Below are positions 12,738-21,136 of a stretch of 43,585 nucleotides of DNA, one piece after another. Positions within the stretch are counted from its first letter, which is position 1; each line of letters opens with the position of its first letter. This stretch comes from Streptomyces phaeoluteigriseus. Its GTDB lineage: Bacteria; Actinomycetota; Actinomycetes; Streptomycetales; Streptomycetaceae. The notes beneath the pieces are model-generated. The model had not been told where the DNA came from. It made no database searches and saw only the letters and a list, made by a program, of their open reading frames with translations. The stretch spans positions 1,001,899 through 1,045,483 of the forward strand of contig NZ_MPOH02000011.1 of the NCBI RefSeq assembly GCF_001896135.2. The letters are read 5' to 3'. Position numbers and translations under genes: made by a program.

Positions 12738-13730
12738 ATGAAGTACACGCAGCTGGGACGCACCGGACTCAAGGTCAGCCGACTGGTCCTCGGGACCATG
12801 AACTTCGGACCGCAGACAGACGAAGCCACCAGCCACACCATCATGGACGCGGCGCTGGACGCGGGGATCAACTTCTTCGACACCGCGAACGTGTACGGCT
12901 GGGGTGAGAACAAGGGCCGTACCGAGGAGATCATCGGCAACTGGTTCGCGCAGGGCGGCGAGCGGCGCGACAAGGTCGTGCTCGCCACCAAGATGTACGC
13001 GAACATGGCCGCCTCCGACGACGCCTGGCCCAACCACGACAAGCTGTCCGCGCTGAACATCCGGCGGGCGGTGGACGCGTCGCTGAAGCGGCTCCGGACC
13101 GACCACATCGACGTCTACCAGTTCCACCACGTCGACCGGAACACTCCCTTCGAGGAGATCTGGCAGGCCATCGACGTGCTCGTGCAGCAGGGCAAGATCC
13201 TCTACGTCGGGTCCAGCAACTTCCCCGGCTACAAGATCGCCCAGGCCAACGAGATCGCCGCCCGGCGCGGCGGCACCATCGGCCTCGTCAGCGAGCAGTG
13301 CCTCTACAACCTGGCCGAGCGGCGCGCCGAGATGGAGGTCATCCCGGCCGCGCAGGAGTACGGCCTCGGGGTCATCCCCTGGTCGCCGCTGCACGGCGGG
13401 CTGCTGGGCGGGGTCATCAAGAAGGAGGTCGAGGGCGGGCGCCGGGCGAGCGGCCGGGCCGCCGACACCCTGGCGAACGCCTCCTCCCGCGCGCAGATCC
13501 AGGCGTACGAGGACCTGCTGGAGAAGCACGGTCTGGAGCCCGGCGAGGTCGCCCTGGCCTGGCTGCTCACCCGGCCCGGCGTGACCGGCCCGATCGTCGG
13601 CCCGCGCACGGCCGAGCAGCTCGTCTCCGCCGTGCGCGCGGTCGAGCTGGAGCTGGGCGAGGAGCTGCTGGCGGGCCTCGACGAGGTGTTCCCCGGCCCG
13701 GGTCCGTCCCCGGAGGCCTTCGCCTGGTAG
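12738..13730 (+). CDS. Aldo/keto reductase
   Basis: This is a 330-residue NADPH-dependent oxidoreductase of the AKR superfamily (YhdN/voltage-channel beta-subunit-like group). The catalytic tetrad is visible: D48 and Y53 in FFDTANVYGWGENKG, K85 in LATKMY, and H130 or H131 in YQFHHVDR. The C-terminal cofactor segment WLLTRPGVTGPIVGPRTAEQL is typical for the group. The start at 12738 (MKYTQLGRTGLKVSRL) is the classical N-terminus of the family. There is no clear ribosome binding site. The 194 bases upstream hold no recognisable gene. The substrate is probably an aldehyde or ketone metabolite and cannot be refined. Confidence 0.95.
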   Translation: MKYTQLGRTGLKVSRLVLGTMNFGPQTDEATSHTIMDAALDAGINFFDTANVYGWGENKGRTEEIIGNWFAQGGERRDKVVLATKMYANMAASDDAWPNHDKLSALNIRRAVDASLKRLRTDHIDVYQFHHVDRNTPFEEIWQAIDVLVQQGKILYVGSSNFPGYKIAQANEIAARRGGTIGLVSEQCLYNLAERRAEMEVIPAAQEYGLGVIPWSPLHGGLLGGVIKKEVEGGRRASGRAADTLANASSRAQIQAYEDLLEKHGLEPGEVALAWLLTRPGVTGPIVGPRTAEQLVSAVRAVELELGEELLAGLDEVFPGPGPSPEAFAW

Positions 13731-13781
13731 GCGGGGAGCCTGCGGCAGGGTCGTGGGGCAGCGGTGTGCGGCCGCGTTCGG

Positions 13782-13871
13782 TCACCTACCGAGCGCCGCC
13801 GCCACCGCCACCAGAACGAACATCAGTACGAGCGCACCGGCCATGATCCGGTTCCGGGTCTTCGGGTCCAC
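13782..13871 (-). CDS. 29-residue single-helix membrane peptide
   Basis: GTG 13871 begins VDPKTRNRIMAGALVLMFVL followed by VAVAAALGR and a stop at 13782. It consists of a short basic N-terminus (KTRNR), then one hydrophobic helix. I recall very similar short peptides at this place in other Streptomyces genomes. The gene starts only nine bases after the end of thpR and is probably co-transcribed with it; GAAGG abuts the start codon. Its function is unknown. It is too short for most gene callers. Confidence 0.6.
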   Translation of the reverse strand: MDPKTRNRIMAGALVLMFVLVAVAAALGR

Positions 13872-13880
13872 CCTTCGAGC

Positions 13881-14451
13881 CTAACCGGCCCCGCCGAGTG
13901 CCCAGTGGCCGACCGGCTCATAGTGCGGCTGCTCCCCCGGCACCCCGGACCTCGGCAGGTCGCTGCGCACGAGTGTCAGCTGCCGTACGGTCCACTCGCG
14001 GCCGGCGAAGGCGTGCAGCGACTCCACGTACGGACGGGTGTCGAGGGCCTCGCGGCTGCGGGCCACGGTCAGGTGGGCCTTGTAGCGGCGGTGCTCCCCC
14101 AGGTCCAGGCCCGCTCTGCGGCCCGCGGCCTCCGCCCGGTCGGCGAGCAGCCGCAGTTCCGCCACCCCGCCCGCCACCCCGGCCCACAGGGCCGCCCGTG
14201 CCCGAACTGGCCGCCGCCGCGCAGCGCCAGCGCGAAGGGCGCGGTGCGCCGGGCGGCCCGCTCCAGCCGTGCCGACAGCTCCGGTACGGCCTCCTCGTCG
14301 ACCTCGCCGTAGAAGGCGAGGGTGAGGTGCCAGCCCGGACTGCCGGTCCAGCGCAGCTGTCCGCGCCGGGCAGTTTCCTCAACGCGGCGACCTCGGCGGC
14401 GAGTTCGCAGGTCACGTCCTGCGGGGGCAGCACGGCGGCGAAGAGTCTCAT
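13881..14451 (-). pseudogene. thpR: RNA 2',3'-cyclic phosphodiesterase (2'-5' RNA ligase family), two apparent frameshifts
   Basis: This is a 2H-phosphoesterase family enzyme that opens 2',3'-cyclic phosphate ends of RNA. The N-terminus MRLFAAVLPPQDVTCELAAE is intact from ATG 14451. One base appears missing near 14357-14361, after which the next frame reads WHLTLAFYGEVDEEAVPEL with the first HxT motif. A second base appears missing near 14190-14197, after which the third frame reads YKAHLTVARSREALD with the second HxT motif and ends at 13881. With both restored the length is 573 bases, exactly 190 residues, the usual size. It lies 39 bases downstream of the MFS gene and probably in its operon. 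Two same-direction deletions in so short a gene argue for sequence errors. Confidence 0.8.
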
Positions 14452-14490
14452 GGGGCCAGTGTGCCTTCCGTCACCGCCCCCCGACGTGAG

Positions 14491-15855
14491 TCATGCCGCC
14501 GGCGCCAGTTCCTTGCGCCGTTCCCTCGGTACGAACCGCAGGGTCGGGCGGCCGTGGTGCCAGCCGACCGCGAGGCGCAGGCCGCCGACGCGGGCCAGGA
14601 CCAGGCCGACGACCGCCGCCGCGAGCGCGGAGACGGCGCCGCCCGCCGCGAGGCCCGCCCGGACGCCGTACGCGTCGGTGATCCAGCCGGCGATCGGTGC
14701 GCCGACCGGGGAGCCGCCGAGGAAGACCATCATGTAGAGGGCCATGACGCGGCCACGCATGGCCGGGTCGGTGCCCATCTGGATGGTGGTGTTCGCGGTC
14801 ACGTTGACCGTCATGCCGAACATGCCGATCGGCACCATGAGCAGGGCGAACAGCCACAGCGAGGGGGCCGCCGCGGCGACCAGCTCCACCATGCCGAACG
14901 CCACGGCCGCCGCGATCAGCACCCGCATCCGGGAGGTCCCGCGGCGGGCCGCGAGGAGCGCCCCGACCAGGGAGCCGACCGCCATCAGGGTGTTGAAGAG
15001 GCTGTAGGAGCCCGCGCCCGCGTGGAAGACGTCGTCGGCGAAGGCGGTGAGGTAGACGGGGAAGTTGAAGCCGAAGGTGCCGATGAAGCCGACCAGGACG
15101 ATCGGCCAGATCAGGTCCGGGCGTCCGGCGACGTAGTGCAGGCCCTCCCGCAGCTGGCCCTTGCCGCGCGGGGCGCGCTGGACGGCGTGCAGTTCGCGGC
15201 CGCGCATCAGCAGCAGTCCGGCGATGGGCGCGACGAAGGAGAGGCCGTTGGCGAGGAACGCCCAGCCGGTGCCCACTCCCGTGATCATCAGGCCCGCGAC
15301 GGCGGGGCCGACGAGCCGTGCGGACTGGAAGTTGGCGGAGTTGAGGCTGACCGCGTTCTGCAGCTGGTCCGGGCCGACCATCTCGGAGACGAAGGACTGG
15401 CGGGCCGGGTTGTCCAGGACGGTCGCGAGTCCGACGGCGAAGGCGGCGACGTAGACGTGCCAGACCTCGACGTGACCGGAGAGGGTGAGCAGCGCGAGCG
15501 CGACCCCGGTGACGGCCATGGCCACCTGGGTGAAGACGAGGGTGCGGCGCTTGGGCAGGCGGTCGACCAGGACACCGCCGTAGAGGCCGAACAGGAGCAT
15601 CGGCAGGAACTGCAGGGCCGTCGTGATACCGACGGCGGTGGCGGAGCCGGTGAGGCTGAGCACGAGCCAGTCCTGGGCGATGCGCTGCATCCAGGTGCCG
15701 ATGTTGGAGACGACCTGGCCGGCGAAGAACAGGCGGTAGTTCCTGACCTTCAGGGAGCTGAACATCGAGGACCTGCGGGTGCCCCCGGGCGGGCCCGGAG
15801 GAGAGTCGTGGGTGGTCGGTGCGGGGGCGGAGTCTGCTCCGGGTCCCGTACTCAA
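14491..15855 (-). CDS. MFS efflux transporter, enterobactin-exporter (MFS_3) type
   Basis: This is a 454-residue proton-driven exporter with about 12 membrane segments, cytoplasmic Pro-rich N-terminus and basic C-terminus. Family-like signatures are SLKVRNYRLFFAGQVVSNIG and TWMQRIAQDWLVLSLTGSA at the first helix, GGVLVDRLPKRR (MFS motif A) between helices 2 and 3, and DNPARQSFVSEMVG in the middle. The start is the TTG at 15855, chosen because GAGGAGG stands eight bases upstream; the next ATG begins within the conserved domain. It follows the MarR gene by 24 bases and is probably in its operon, so induction by a MarR ligand (a drug or phenolic compound) is likely. The substrate is unknown. Confidence 0.93.
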   Translation of the reverse strand: MSTGPGADSAPAPTTHDSPPGPPGGTRRSSMFSSLKVRNYRLFFAGQVVSNIGTWMQRIAQDWLVLSLTGSATAVGITTALQFLPMLLFGLYGGVLVDRLPKRRTLVFTQVAMAVTGVALALLTLSGHVEVWHVYVAAFAVGLATVLDNPARQSFVSEMVGPDQLQNAVSLNSANFQSARLVGPAVAGLMITGVGTGWAFLANGLSFVAPIAGLLLMRGRELHAVQRAPRGKGQLREGLHYVAGRPDLIWPIVLVGFIGTFGFNFPVYLTAFADDVFHAGAGSYSLFNTLMAVGSLVGALLAARRGTSRMRVLIAAAVAFGMVELVAAAAPSLWLFALLMVPIGMFGMTVNVTANTTIQMGTDPAMRGRVMALYMMVFLGGSPVGAPIAGWITDAYGVRAGLAAGGAVSALAAAVVGLVLARVGGLRLAVGWHHGRPTLRFVPRERRKELAPAA

Positions 15856-15879
15856 AAGGGTCGCCTCCTCGGGAAGTGC

Positions 15880-16317
15880 TTACAGGTGTGCGAGCTTCTC
15901 CAGGACGGGGGCGGCGGCACGCAGCTTCGCCCACTCGTCCTCGTCGAGACCGTCGACCAGGGTGGCCAGGAAGGCGTTCCGCTTGGCGCGGCTCTCCGCG
16001 AGCATGGCCTCGGCCCGCTCGGTCTTCGTGACGACCTTCTGGCGGCGGTCCTCGGGATGAGGCTCCAGCCGGACCAGTCCCTTGGCCTCCAGGAGCGCCA
16101 CGATGCGGGTCATCGACGGCGGCTGTACGTGTTCCTTGCGGGCCAGCTCACCGGGGGTGGCGCTGCCGCACAGGGAAAGGGTGCCCAGCACCGACATCTC
16201 GGTGGGGCTCAGTGACTCGTCGACACGCTGGTGCTTGAGCCGACGGGACAACCGCATCACGGCGGAGCGCAGGGAGTTCACGGCGGCAGCGTCGTCGCCA
16301 TGCGTAAGATCCGGCAT
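15880..16317 (-). CDS. MarR-family transcriptional regulator
   Basis: This is a 145-residue winged-helix regulator. After a short N-terminal helix (AVNSLRSAVMRLSRRLKHQ) come SPTEMSVLGTLSLCG, the recognition region GELARKEHVQPPSMTRIVALLEAKG, the wing HPEDRRQKVVTKTERA, and a dimerising C-terminal helix pair. The start at 16317 (MPDLTHG) is supported by TATTCT six bases upstream; the mRNA would be leaderless. A dyad (16322-16343) covers this promoter, so it is likely autoregulated. The MFS exporter gene follows 24 bases downstream and is the obvious target. Confidence 0.92.
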   Translation of the reverse strand: MPDLTHGDDAAAVNSLRSAVMRLSRRLKHQRVDESLSPTEMSVLGTLSLCGSATPGELARKEHVQPPSMTRIVALLEAKGLVRLEPHPEDRRQKVVTKTERAEAMLAESRAKRNAFLATLVDGLDEDEWAKLRAAAPVLEKLAHL

Positions 16318-16321
16318 GTAT

Positions 16322-16343
16322 TTAGAATAACTCATTACCCTAA
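16322..16343. promoter_or_regulatory. MarR operator and promoter
   Basis: TTAGAATAA (16322-16330) and TTACCCTAA (16335-16343) form an inverted repeat with seven of nine pairs and a 4-base spacer, in an A/T-rich island. It overlaps the -10 box TATTCT (complement of 16324-16329). Autorepression follows from the position. Confidence 0.65.
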
Positions 16344-16481
16344 CTAAGGACCACCCGGGGAGCGCTCGCTTCCCGTGACGCACGCCACTCAACCGCCACA
16401 TCCCCCGAATATCACTCATACGGGTGGTGCGGGCGCGGAAGGCCACCCGCCGCCCCGGACCGTGCCGCGACCCTCGTAGCC

Positions 16482-16664
16482 ATGGGGACCGACGTGCTCA
16501 GCCTGCGGATGGACCACGAACTGCTGGAGCGGCTCCGGCACCATGCCGCCAAACGAGGAATGAGCGTCCAGGACTATGTCGTCCAGACGCTCATTCGCGA
16601 TGACTTCGACGAACGGTTCCAGACCGCGGTCGAGGAGACGGAGAAGTTCTACGGCCTCACCTGA
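16482..16664 (+). CDS. Small ribbon-helix-helix-like protein
   Basis: This 60-residue protein has a beta strand (DVLSLRMDHEL) followed by two helices (LLERLRHHAAKRGMSVQDYV and VQTLIRDDFDER) and an acidic helical tail ending EETEKFYGLT. This is the pattern of CopG/Arc-type DNA-binding proteins. No toxin-like partner lies beside it, so an antitoxin role is not supported. It lies 165 bases from the divergent MarR gene. The stop codon is inside the arm of a strong terminator shared with the convergent permease gene. Its target is unknown. Confidence 0.7.
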   Translation: MGTDVLSLRMDHELLERLRHHAAKRGMSVQDYVVQTLIRDDFDERFQTAVEETEKFYGLT

Positions 16665-16706
16665 GCCGCGTGACGCGGCTCAGGTGAGAGAGGGCGCGGC
16701 TCAGGT
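16656..16706. terminator. Terminator that contains one stop codon and a duplicate of the other gene's 3' end
   Basis: CTCACCTGAGCCGC and GCGGCTCAGGTGAG (within 16656-16688) form a 14-bp stem with a 5-base loop. The left arm holds the TGA of the RHH-type gene (16662-16664). The right arm shares the 12-mer CGCGGCTCAGGT with a second copy at 16695-16706, which holds the stop of the convergent permease (16701-16703). Both genes end ...Leu-Thr-stop in the same bases. Confidence 0.85.
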
Positions 16707-18152
16707 CAGACCCAGGGCCGGCATCAGGTAGTAGAAGGCGAACACTGCCGAGACCACGTACATCGGGACCGGGACCTCCCGGCCGCGTCCGGCCGCCAGG
16801 CGCAGGACCGCGAAGGTGATGAAGCCCATGCCGATGCCGTTGGTGATCGAGTAGGTGAACGGCATCATCACCATCGTGACGAAGGCCGGGATCGCGATCG
16901 TGTGATCGGCCCAGTCGATCTCCCTGACGGAACCGGCCAGGATCAGGAAGCCGACCGCGAGCAGGGCCGGGGTGGCCGCCTGGGACGGGACCATCGTGGC
17001 GACCGGGGTCAGGAACAGCGCCACGGTGAAGAGACCGCCGGTGACGAGGTTCGCGAAGCCGGTGCGGGCGCCCTCGCCGACGCCGGCCGTGGACTCCACG
17101 AAGGCGGTGGTGGCGGAGGCGGAGCCGGCGCCACCGGCGGCGACGGCGAGGCCGTCGACGAAGAGGACCTTGTTGATGCCGGGCATCTGGCCCTGCGCGT
17201 CGGTCAGCTTGGCCTCGTCGCTGACGCCCATGATCGTGCCCATCGCGTCGAAGAAGCACGACAGCAGCACGGTGAAGACGAAGAGGACGCCGGTCAGTAC
17301 GCCGACCTTGCCGAAGCCGCCGAAGAGGCTGAACTCGCCGATGAGGCCGAAGTCCGGGGTGGCGACGGGGTTGCCGGGCCACTCCGGGGTGGTCAGACCC
17401 CAGGACGGCACGGTGGCGACGGCGTTGATGACCAGCGCGAGGACGGTCGTCGCGACGATCGAGATGAGGATCGCGCCGGGCACCTTGCGGACGATCAGGG
17501 CGAGCGTCAGCAGCGCGCCGAGGACGAAGACGAGAACCGGCCAGCCGTTGAGGTGACCGTCGCCGCCGAGCTGGAGCGGGACGGTGGTCTGGGCGACGTC
17601 CGGGATACGGGTGACGAAGCCGGAGTCCACGAGGCCGATCAGCATGATGAACAGGCCGATACCGATGCTGATGGCCTTGCGCAGGCCGAAGGGCACGGCG
17701 TTCATGACGCGCTCGCGCAGACCGGTCGCCACCAGCAGCATGACCACGAGGCCCGCGAGGACGACCATGCCCATCGCGTCCGGCCACGCCATCCGGGGGG
17801 CGAGCTGGAGCGCGACGACGGAGTTCACGCCCAGACCGGCGGCCAGCGCGATCGGCACGTTGCCGATGACGCCCATCAGCAGCGTCGTGAACGCGGCCGT
17901 GACGCAGGTGGCGGTGACGAGCTGGCCGTTGTCGAGCTGGTGCCCGTACATGTCCTTCGCGCTGCCCAGGATGATCGGGTTCAGCACGATGATGTAGGCC
18001 ATCGCGAAGAAGGTGGCGAAGCCGCCCCTGATCTCCCGGGGCAGCGTGCTGCCCCGCTCGGAGATGCGGAAGAAGCGGTCGAGCGCGCCGTGCGCGGGCG
18101 TGCCGCCCGGTTCGCCGGGCACGGGAACCTTGGCGGGGGCCGAGGTGGACAT
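16701..18152 (-). CDS. NCS2-family purine permease (AzgA/GhxP type)
   Basis: This is a 483-residue proton-coupled importer, most likely for adenine, guanine or hypoxanthine. The N-terminus has the AzgA signature ALDRFFRISERGSTLPREIR followed by GGFATFFAMAYIIVLNPIIL. The family motifs AAGLGVNSVVALQLAP and the central FFDAMGTIMGVSDEAKLTDA are intact. The polytopic C-terminus includes PFTYSITNGIGMGFITFAVL. The start at 18152 (MSTSAPAKV) has GAGG six bases upstream. The upstream region (18153-18303) is A/T-richer than usual and divergently serves DUF2530; I saw no convincing purine riboswitch there. Its stop codon is part of the duplicated terminator sequence described separately. Confidence 0.93.
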   Translation of the reverse strand: MSTSAPAKVPVPGEPGGTPAHGALDRFFRISERGSTLPREIRGGFATFFAMAYIIVLNPIILGSAKDMYGHQLDNGQLVTATCVTAAFTTLLMGVIGNVPIALAAGLGVNSVVALQLAPRMAWPDAMGMVVLAGLVVMLLVATGLRERVMNAVPFGLRKAISIGIGLFIMLIGLVDSGFVTRIPDVAQTTVPLQLGGDGHLNGWPVLVFVLGALLTLALIVRKVPGAILISIVATTVLALVINAVATVPSWGLTTPEWPGNPVATPDFGLIGEFSLFGGFGKVGVLTGVLFVFTVLLSCFFDAMGTIMGVSDEAKLTDAQGQMPGINKVLFVDGLAVAAGGAGSASATTAFVESTAGVGEGARTGFANLVTGGLFTVALFLTPVATMVPSQAATPALLAVGFLILAGSVREIDWADHTIAIPAFVTMVMMPFTYSITNGIGMGFITFAVLRLAAGRGREVPVPMYVVSAVFAFYYLMPALGLT

Positions 18153-18290
18153 GTGGAACCTCATCACCGGCGGACATCCCCCATGCCGCTTTGGTGCTTC
18201 CTACGAATGAAAGTGGTCAAAGGCAAACCGTTTCAGTATGAACACATAAATCGGGGAGCACCATCTCCGCGCGTAGACCTGATCGCCTCG

Positions 18291-18296
18291 TAGGCT
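18291..18296 (+). promoter_or_regulatory. Probable -10 box of a leaderless DUF2530 mRNA
   Basis: TAGGCT ends seven bases before ATG 18304, with no ribosome binding site between. Confidence 0.55.
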
Positions 18297-18303
18297 GTCC
18301 CCC

Positions 18304-18558
18304 ATGGCGAAGTGGATCCCCAAGCACGAGGCGCCGGAGCCCCTGGAGGGCCCCGTGGTCGCCACCATCACCGGCGGCACGATCCTCTGGTTCGCCCTCT
18401 TCCTCGTCCAGCTGCCCTTCTACGGCTGGTTCGACGATCACGGCCACCTGTGGTGGCTCTGGACCTGCCTCGCGGGCGGCGCTCTCGGATTCATCGGCAT
18501 CTGGTACGTCCGCAGGCGCGACGCGGCGATCAAGAGGGGTGCCGCCGAGGGGGAGTAG
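18304..18558 (+). CDS. DUF2530 small membrane protein
   Basis: This 84-residue protein has the DUF2530 opening AKWIPKHEAPEPLEGPVVA, then two membrane helices (TILWFALFLVQLPFYGWF and LWTCLAGGALGFIGIWYV) and a basic-acidic tail (RRRDAAIKRGAAEGE). It is an actinobacterial family of unknown function, often beside an NCS2 permease and MarR gene as here. The mRNA is probably leaderless. Confidence 0.88.
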   Translation: MAKWIPKHEAPEPLEGPVVATITGGTILWFALFLVQLPFYGWFDDHGHLWWLWTCLAGGALGFIGIWYVRRRDAAIKRGAAEGE

Positions 18559-18644
18559 ACGGCACGTAGTACCGGGGCACGACAGCCGTCCTCCCCAGGT
18601 CGGATCTTCCGGGCCTCCGGCGGGTGAACGCCCCCGTCCGCACG

Positions 18645-18650
18645 TACCGT
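18645..18650 (+). promoter_or_regulatory. Probable -10 box of the leaderless P-type ATPase mRNA
   Basis: TACCGT lies seven bases before ATG 18658, with no Shine-Dalgarno sequence. Confidence 0.55.
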
Positions 18651-18657
18651 CGATTCC

Positions 18658-21030
18658 ATGACCCATACCGACGCCGCCGCCACCGCCCCGGCCCCCACGG
18701 CGACCGGGCTCACCACCGCCGAGGTCGCGGAGCGCGTGGCGCGCGGTCAGGTCAACGACGTACCCGTCCGCAGCAGCCGCTCGGTCGGCGAGATCGTCCG
18801 GGCGAACGTCTTCACCCGGTTCAACGCGATCATCGGCGTCCTCTGGGTGATCATGCTGGTCGTCGCGCCGTTCCAGGACAGCCTCTTCGGGTACGTCATC
18901 CTCGCCAACACCGGCATCGGCATCATCCAGGAGTGGCGGGCGAAGAAGACCCTCGACTCCCTCGCGGTCATCGGCGAGGCCCGCCCCACCGTCCGGCGCG
19001 ACGGGGCCGCCGTCACGGTCGGCACCTCCTCCCTCGTCCTGGACGACGTCATCGAGATCGGGCCCGGCGACAAGATCGTCGTGGACGGGGTGTGCGTCGA
19101 GGCCGACAGCCTGGAAATCGACGAGTCACTGCTCACCGGCGAGGCGGACCCCGTCGTCAAACGCCCCGGCGACCAGGTGATGTCCGGCAGCTTCGTGGTG
19201 GCGGGCGGCGGCGCCTTCCGGGCCACCAAGGTCGGACGCGAGGCGTACGCCGCCCAGCTCGCCGAGGAGGCGTCCCGCTTCACCCTCGTCCACTCCGAGC
19301 TGCGCACCGGCATCTCCACGATCCTCAAGTACGTGACGTGGATGATGGTCCCGGCCGCGACCGGCCTGGTCGTCACCCAGCTGTTCGTCAAGGACAACGA
19401 CCTCAAGGACTCGATCGCGAGGACCGTCGGCGGGATCGTGCCGATGGTCCCGGAGGGCCTCGTCCTGCTCACCTCCGTCGCCTTCGCGATCGGCGTCATC
19501 CGGCTCGGCCGCAAGCAGTGCCTCGTCCAGGAACTGCCGGCCATCGAGGGCCTCGCCCGCGTCGACACCGTCTGCCTGGACAAGACCGGCACCCTCACCG
19601 AGGGCGGCATGGACGTCACCGAGGTCCACGCCCTCGACGACAGCGACTCCGGGTACGTGCACAAGGTGCTCGGCGCGCTCGGCGAGTCCGACCCGCGGCC
19701 CAACACCTCCCTCCGGGCGATCATCGACGCCTACCCGGACACCGAGGACTGGCGCTGCACCGAGGCCCTGCCCTTCTCCTCCGCCCGCAGGTACAGCGGC
19801 GCCGCCTTCACCGAGGGCGACGGCGAGAGCAGTACGTGGCTGCTCGGCGCCCCCGACGTGCTCCTCGCCGCCGACGACCCCGCTCTCGCCCAGACCGAGC
19901 GGCTCAACGAACAGGGCCTGCGGGTGCTGCTGCTCGCCCGGACCGTCCGCGACCTGGACGACCCCGAGGTGGCCCGCGGCGCCCGCCCCACCGCCCTGGT
20001 CGTCCTGGAGCAGCGGCTGCGCCCCGACGCGGCCGACACGCTGCGCTACTTCGCCGAGCAGGACGTCCACGCCAAGGTCATCTCCGGCGACAACGCGGTG
20101 TCCGTGGGCGCCGTGGCCGCCAAGCTGGGCCTGGACGGCCGTACGGTCGACGCGCGCGCCCTGCCCGCCGAGCGGGACGCGATGGGCGCGGCGCTCGACG
20201 AGGGCACGGTGTTCGGGCGGGTCACCCCGCAGCAGAAACGGGACATGGTCGGCGCGCTCCAGTCCCGCGGGCATACCGTCGCGATGACCGGCGACGGCGT
20301 CAACGACGTCCTCGCGCTGAAGGACGCGGACATCGGCGTGGCGATGGGCTCGGGCTCGGAGGCGACGCGGGCGGTCGCGCAGATCGTGCTGCTGAACAAC
20401 AGCTTCGCCACGCTGCCGTCGGTGGTGGCGGAGGGCCGCCGCGTCATCGGCAACATCACGCGGGTGGCCACGCTGTTCCTGGTGAAGACGGTGTACTCGG
20501 TGCTGCTGGCGCTGCTGGTGGTGTGCTGGCAGGTGGAGTACCCGTTCCTGCCCCGCCACCTCACCCTGCTGTCGACGCTGACGATCGGCGTCCCGGCGTT
20601 CTTCCTCGCCCTCGCCCCCAACAAGGAGCGCGCCCGGCCCCACTTCGTGCGGCGGGTGATGCGGTACTCGATCCCGGGCGGGGTGCTGGCCGCCGTGGCG
20701 ACCTTCACGACGTACCTCATCGCACGTCACCACTACACGGGCGAGGGGGCGTTGGAGGCCGAGACGAGCGCGGCGACGCTGACCCTGTTCCTGATCTCGA
20801 TGTGGGTGCTGGCGATCATCGCCCGGCCCTACACCTGGTGGCGGGTCCTGCTGGTGGCGTCCATGGGCTCGGCCTTCGTGGTCGTGCTGGCGGTGCCGTG
20901 GCTCCAGGACTTCTTCGCGCTGAAGCTGATCGGGATGACGATGCCGTGGATCGCGGTGGGCGTCGCGGCGGTCGCGGCGGCCGTCCTGGAGTTCCTGTGG
21001 AGGAGGGTCGACCGCCGCGTGGCCGCCTAG
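18658..21030 (+). CDS. P-type cation ATPase, CtpE-like (probably calcium)
   Basis: This is a 790-residue membrane pump of the HAD-IC P-type family. The actuator motif TGEADP is present, the phosphorylated aspartate is D308 in DKTGTLTEGG, and the hinge reads MTGDGVNDVLALKDADIGVAM. The ion-site helix reads GGIVPMVPEGLVLLTS, the MVPEGL form typical of mycobacterial CtpE, which takes up calcium. There is no cysteine-containing CPC motif and no N-terminal metal-binding domain, which argues against copper or zinc. About ten membrane segments are present, with four after the hinge domain. Codon use is typical. A leaderless start is likely, and a 16-bp perfect hairpin follows the stop at 21094-21131. 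Calcium specificity is inferred. Confidence 0.9.
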   Translation: MTHTDAAATAPAPTATGLTTAEVAERVARGQVNDVPVRSSRSVGEIVRANVFTRFNAIIGVLWVIMLVVAPFQDSLFGYVILANTGIGIIQEWRAKKTLDSLAVIGEARPTVRRDGAAVTVGTSSLVLDDVIEIGPGDKIVVDGVCVEADSLEIDESLLTGEADPVVKRPGDQVMSGSFVVAGGGAFRATKVGREAYAAQLAEEASRFTLVHSELRTGISTILKYVTWMMVPAATGLVVTQLFVKDNDLKDSIARTVGGIVPMVPEGLVLLTSVAFAIGVIRLGRKQCLVQELPAIEGLARVDTVCLDKTGTLTEGGMDVTEVHALDDSDSGYVHKVLGALGESDPRPNTSLRAIIDAYPDTEDWRCTEALPFSSARRYSGAAFTEGDGESSTWLLGAPDVLLAADDPALAQTERLNEQGLRVLLLARTVRDLDDPEVARGARPTALVVLEQRLRPDAADTLRYFAEQDVHAKVISGDNAVSVGAVAAKLGLDGRTVDARALPAERDAMGAALDEGTVFGRVTPQQKRDMVGALQSRGHTVAMTGDGVNDVLALKDADIGVAMGSGSEATRAVAQIVLLNNSFATLPSVVAEGRRVIGNITRVATLFLVKTVYSVLLALLVVCWQVEYPFLPRHLTLLSTLTIGVPAFFLALAPNKERARPHFVRRVMRYSIPGGVLAAVATFTTYLIARHHYTGEGALEAETSAATLTLFLISMWVLAIIARPYTWWRVLLVASMGSAFVVVLAVPWLQDFFALKLIGMTMPWIAVGVAAVAAAVLEFLWRRVDRRVAA

Positions 21031-21093
21031 CGCTCGGCAGGTACCGGGGAGGCTGAGGTCCCCCGGCCGGCCGCGGGGCGTCGTGGCCGGTCG

Positions 21094-21131
21094 GGCGGTG
21101 ACCCGCGCCCCTGGAGGCGCGGGTCACCGCC
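21094..21131. terminator. Bidirectional terminator, 16-bp perfect stem
   Basis: GGCGGTGACCCGCGCC (21094-21109) pairs perfectly with GGCGCGGGTCACCGCC (21116-21131) around a 6-base loop. It separates the convergent P-type ATPase and secreted-protein genes. Confidence 0.88.
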
Positions 21132-21136
21132 GTTCG

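Noticed and set aside
16482..16664. Antitoxin of a toxin-antitoxin pair
   Set aside because: The RHH-like protein has no small partner gene beside it; neighbours are a MarR-type gene and a permease.
18153..18303. Purine riboswitch upstream of the NCS2 permease
   Set aside because: No conserved purine-aptamer core or terminator could be traced; only A/T-richer sequence is seen.
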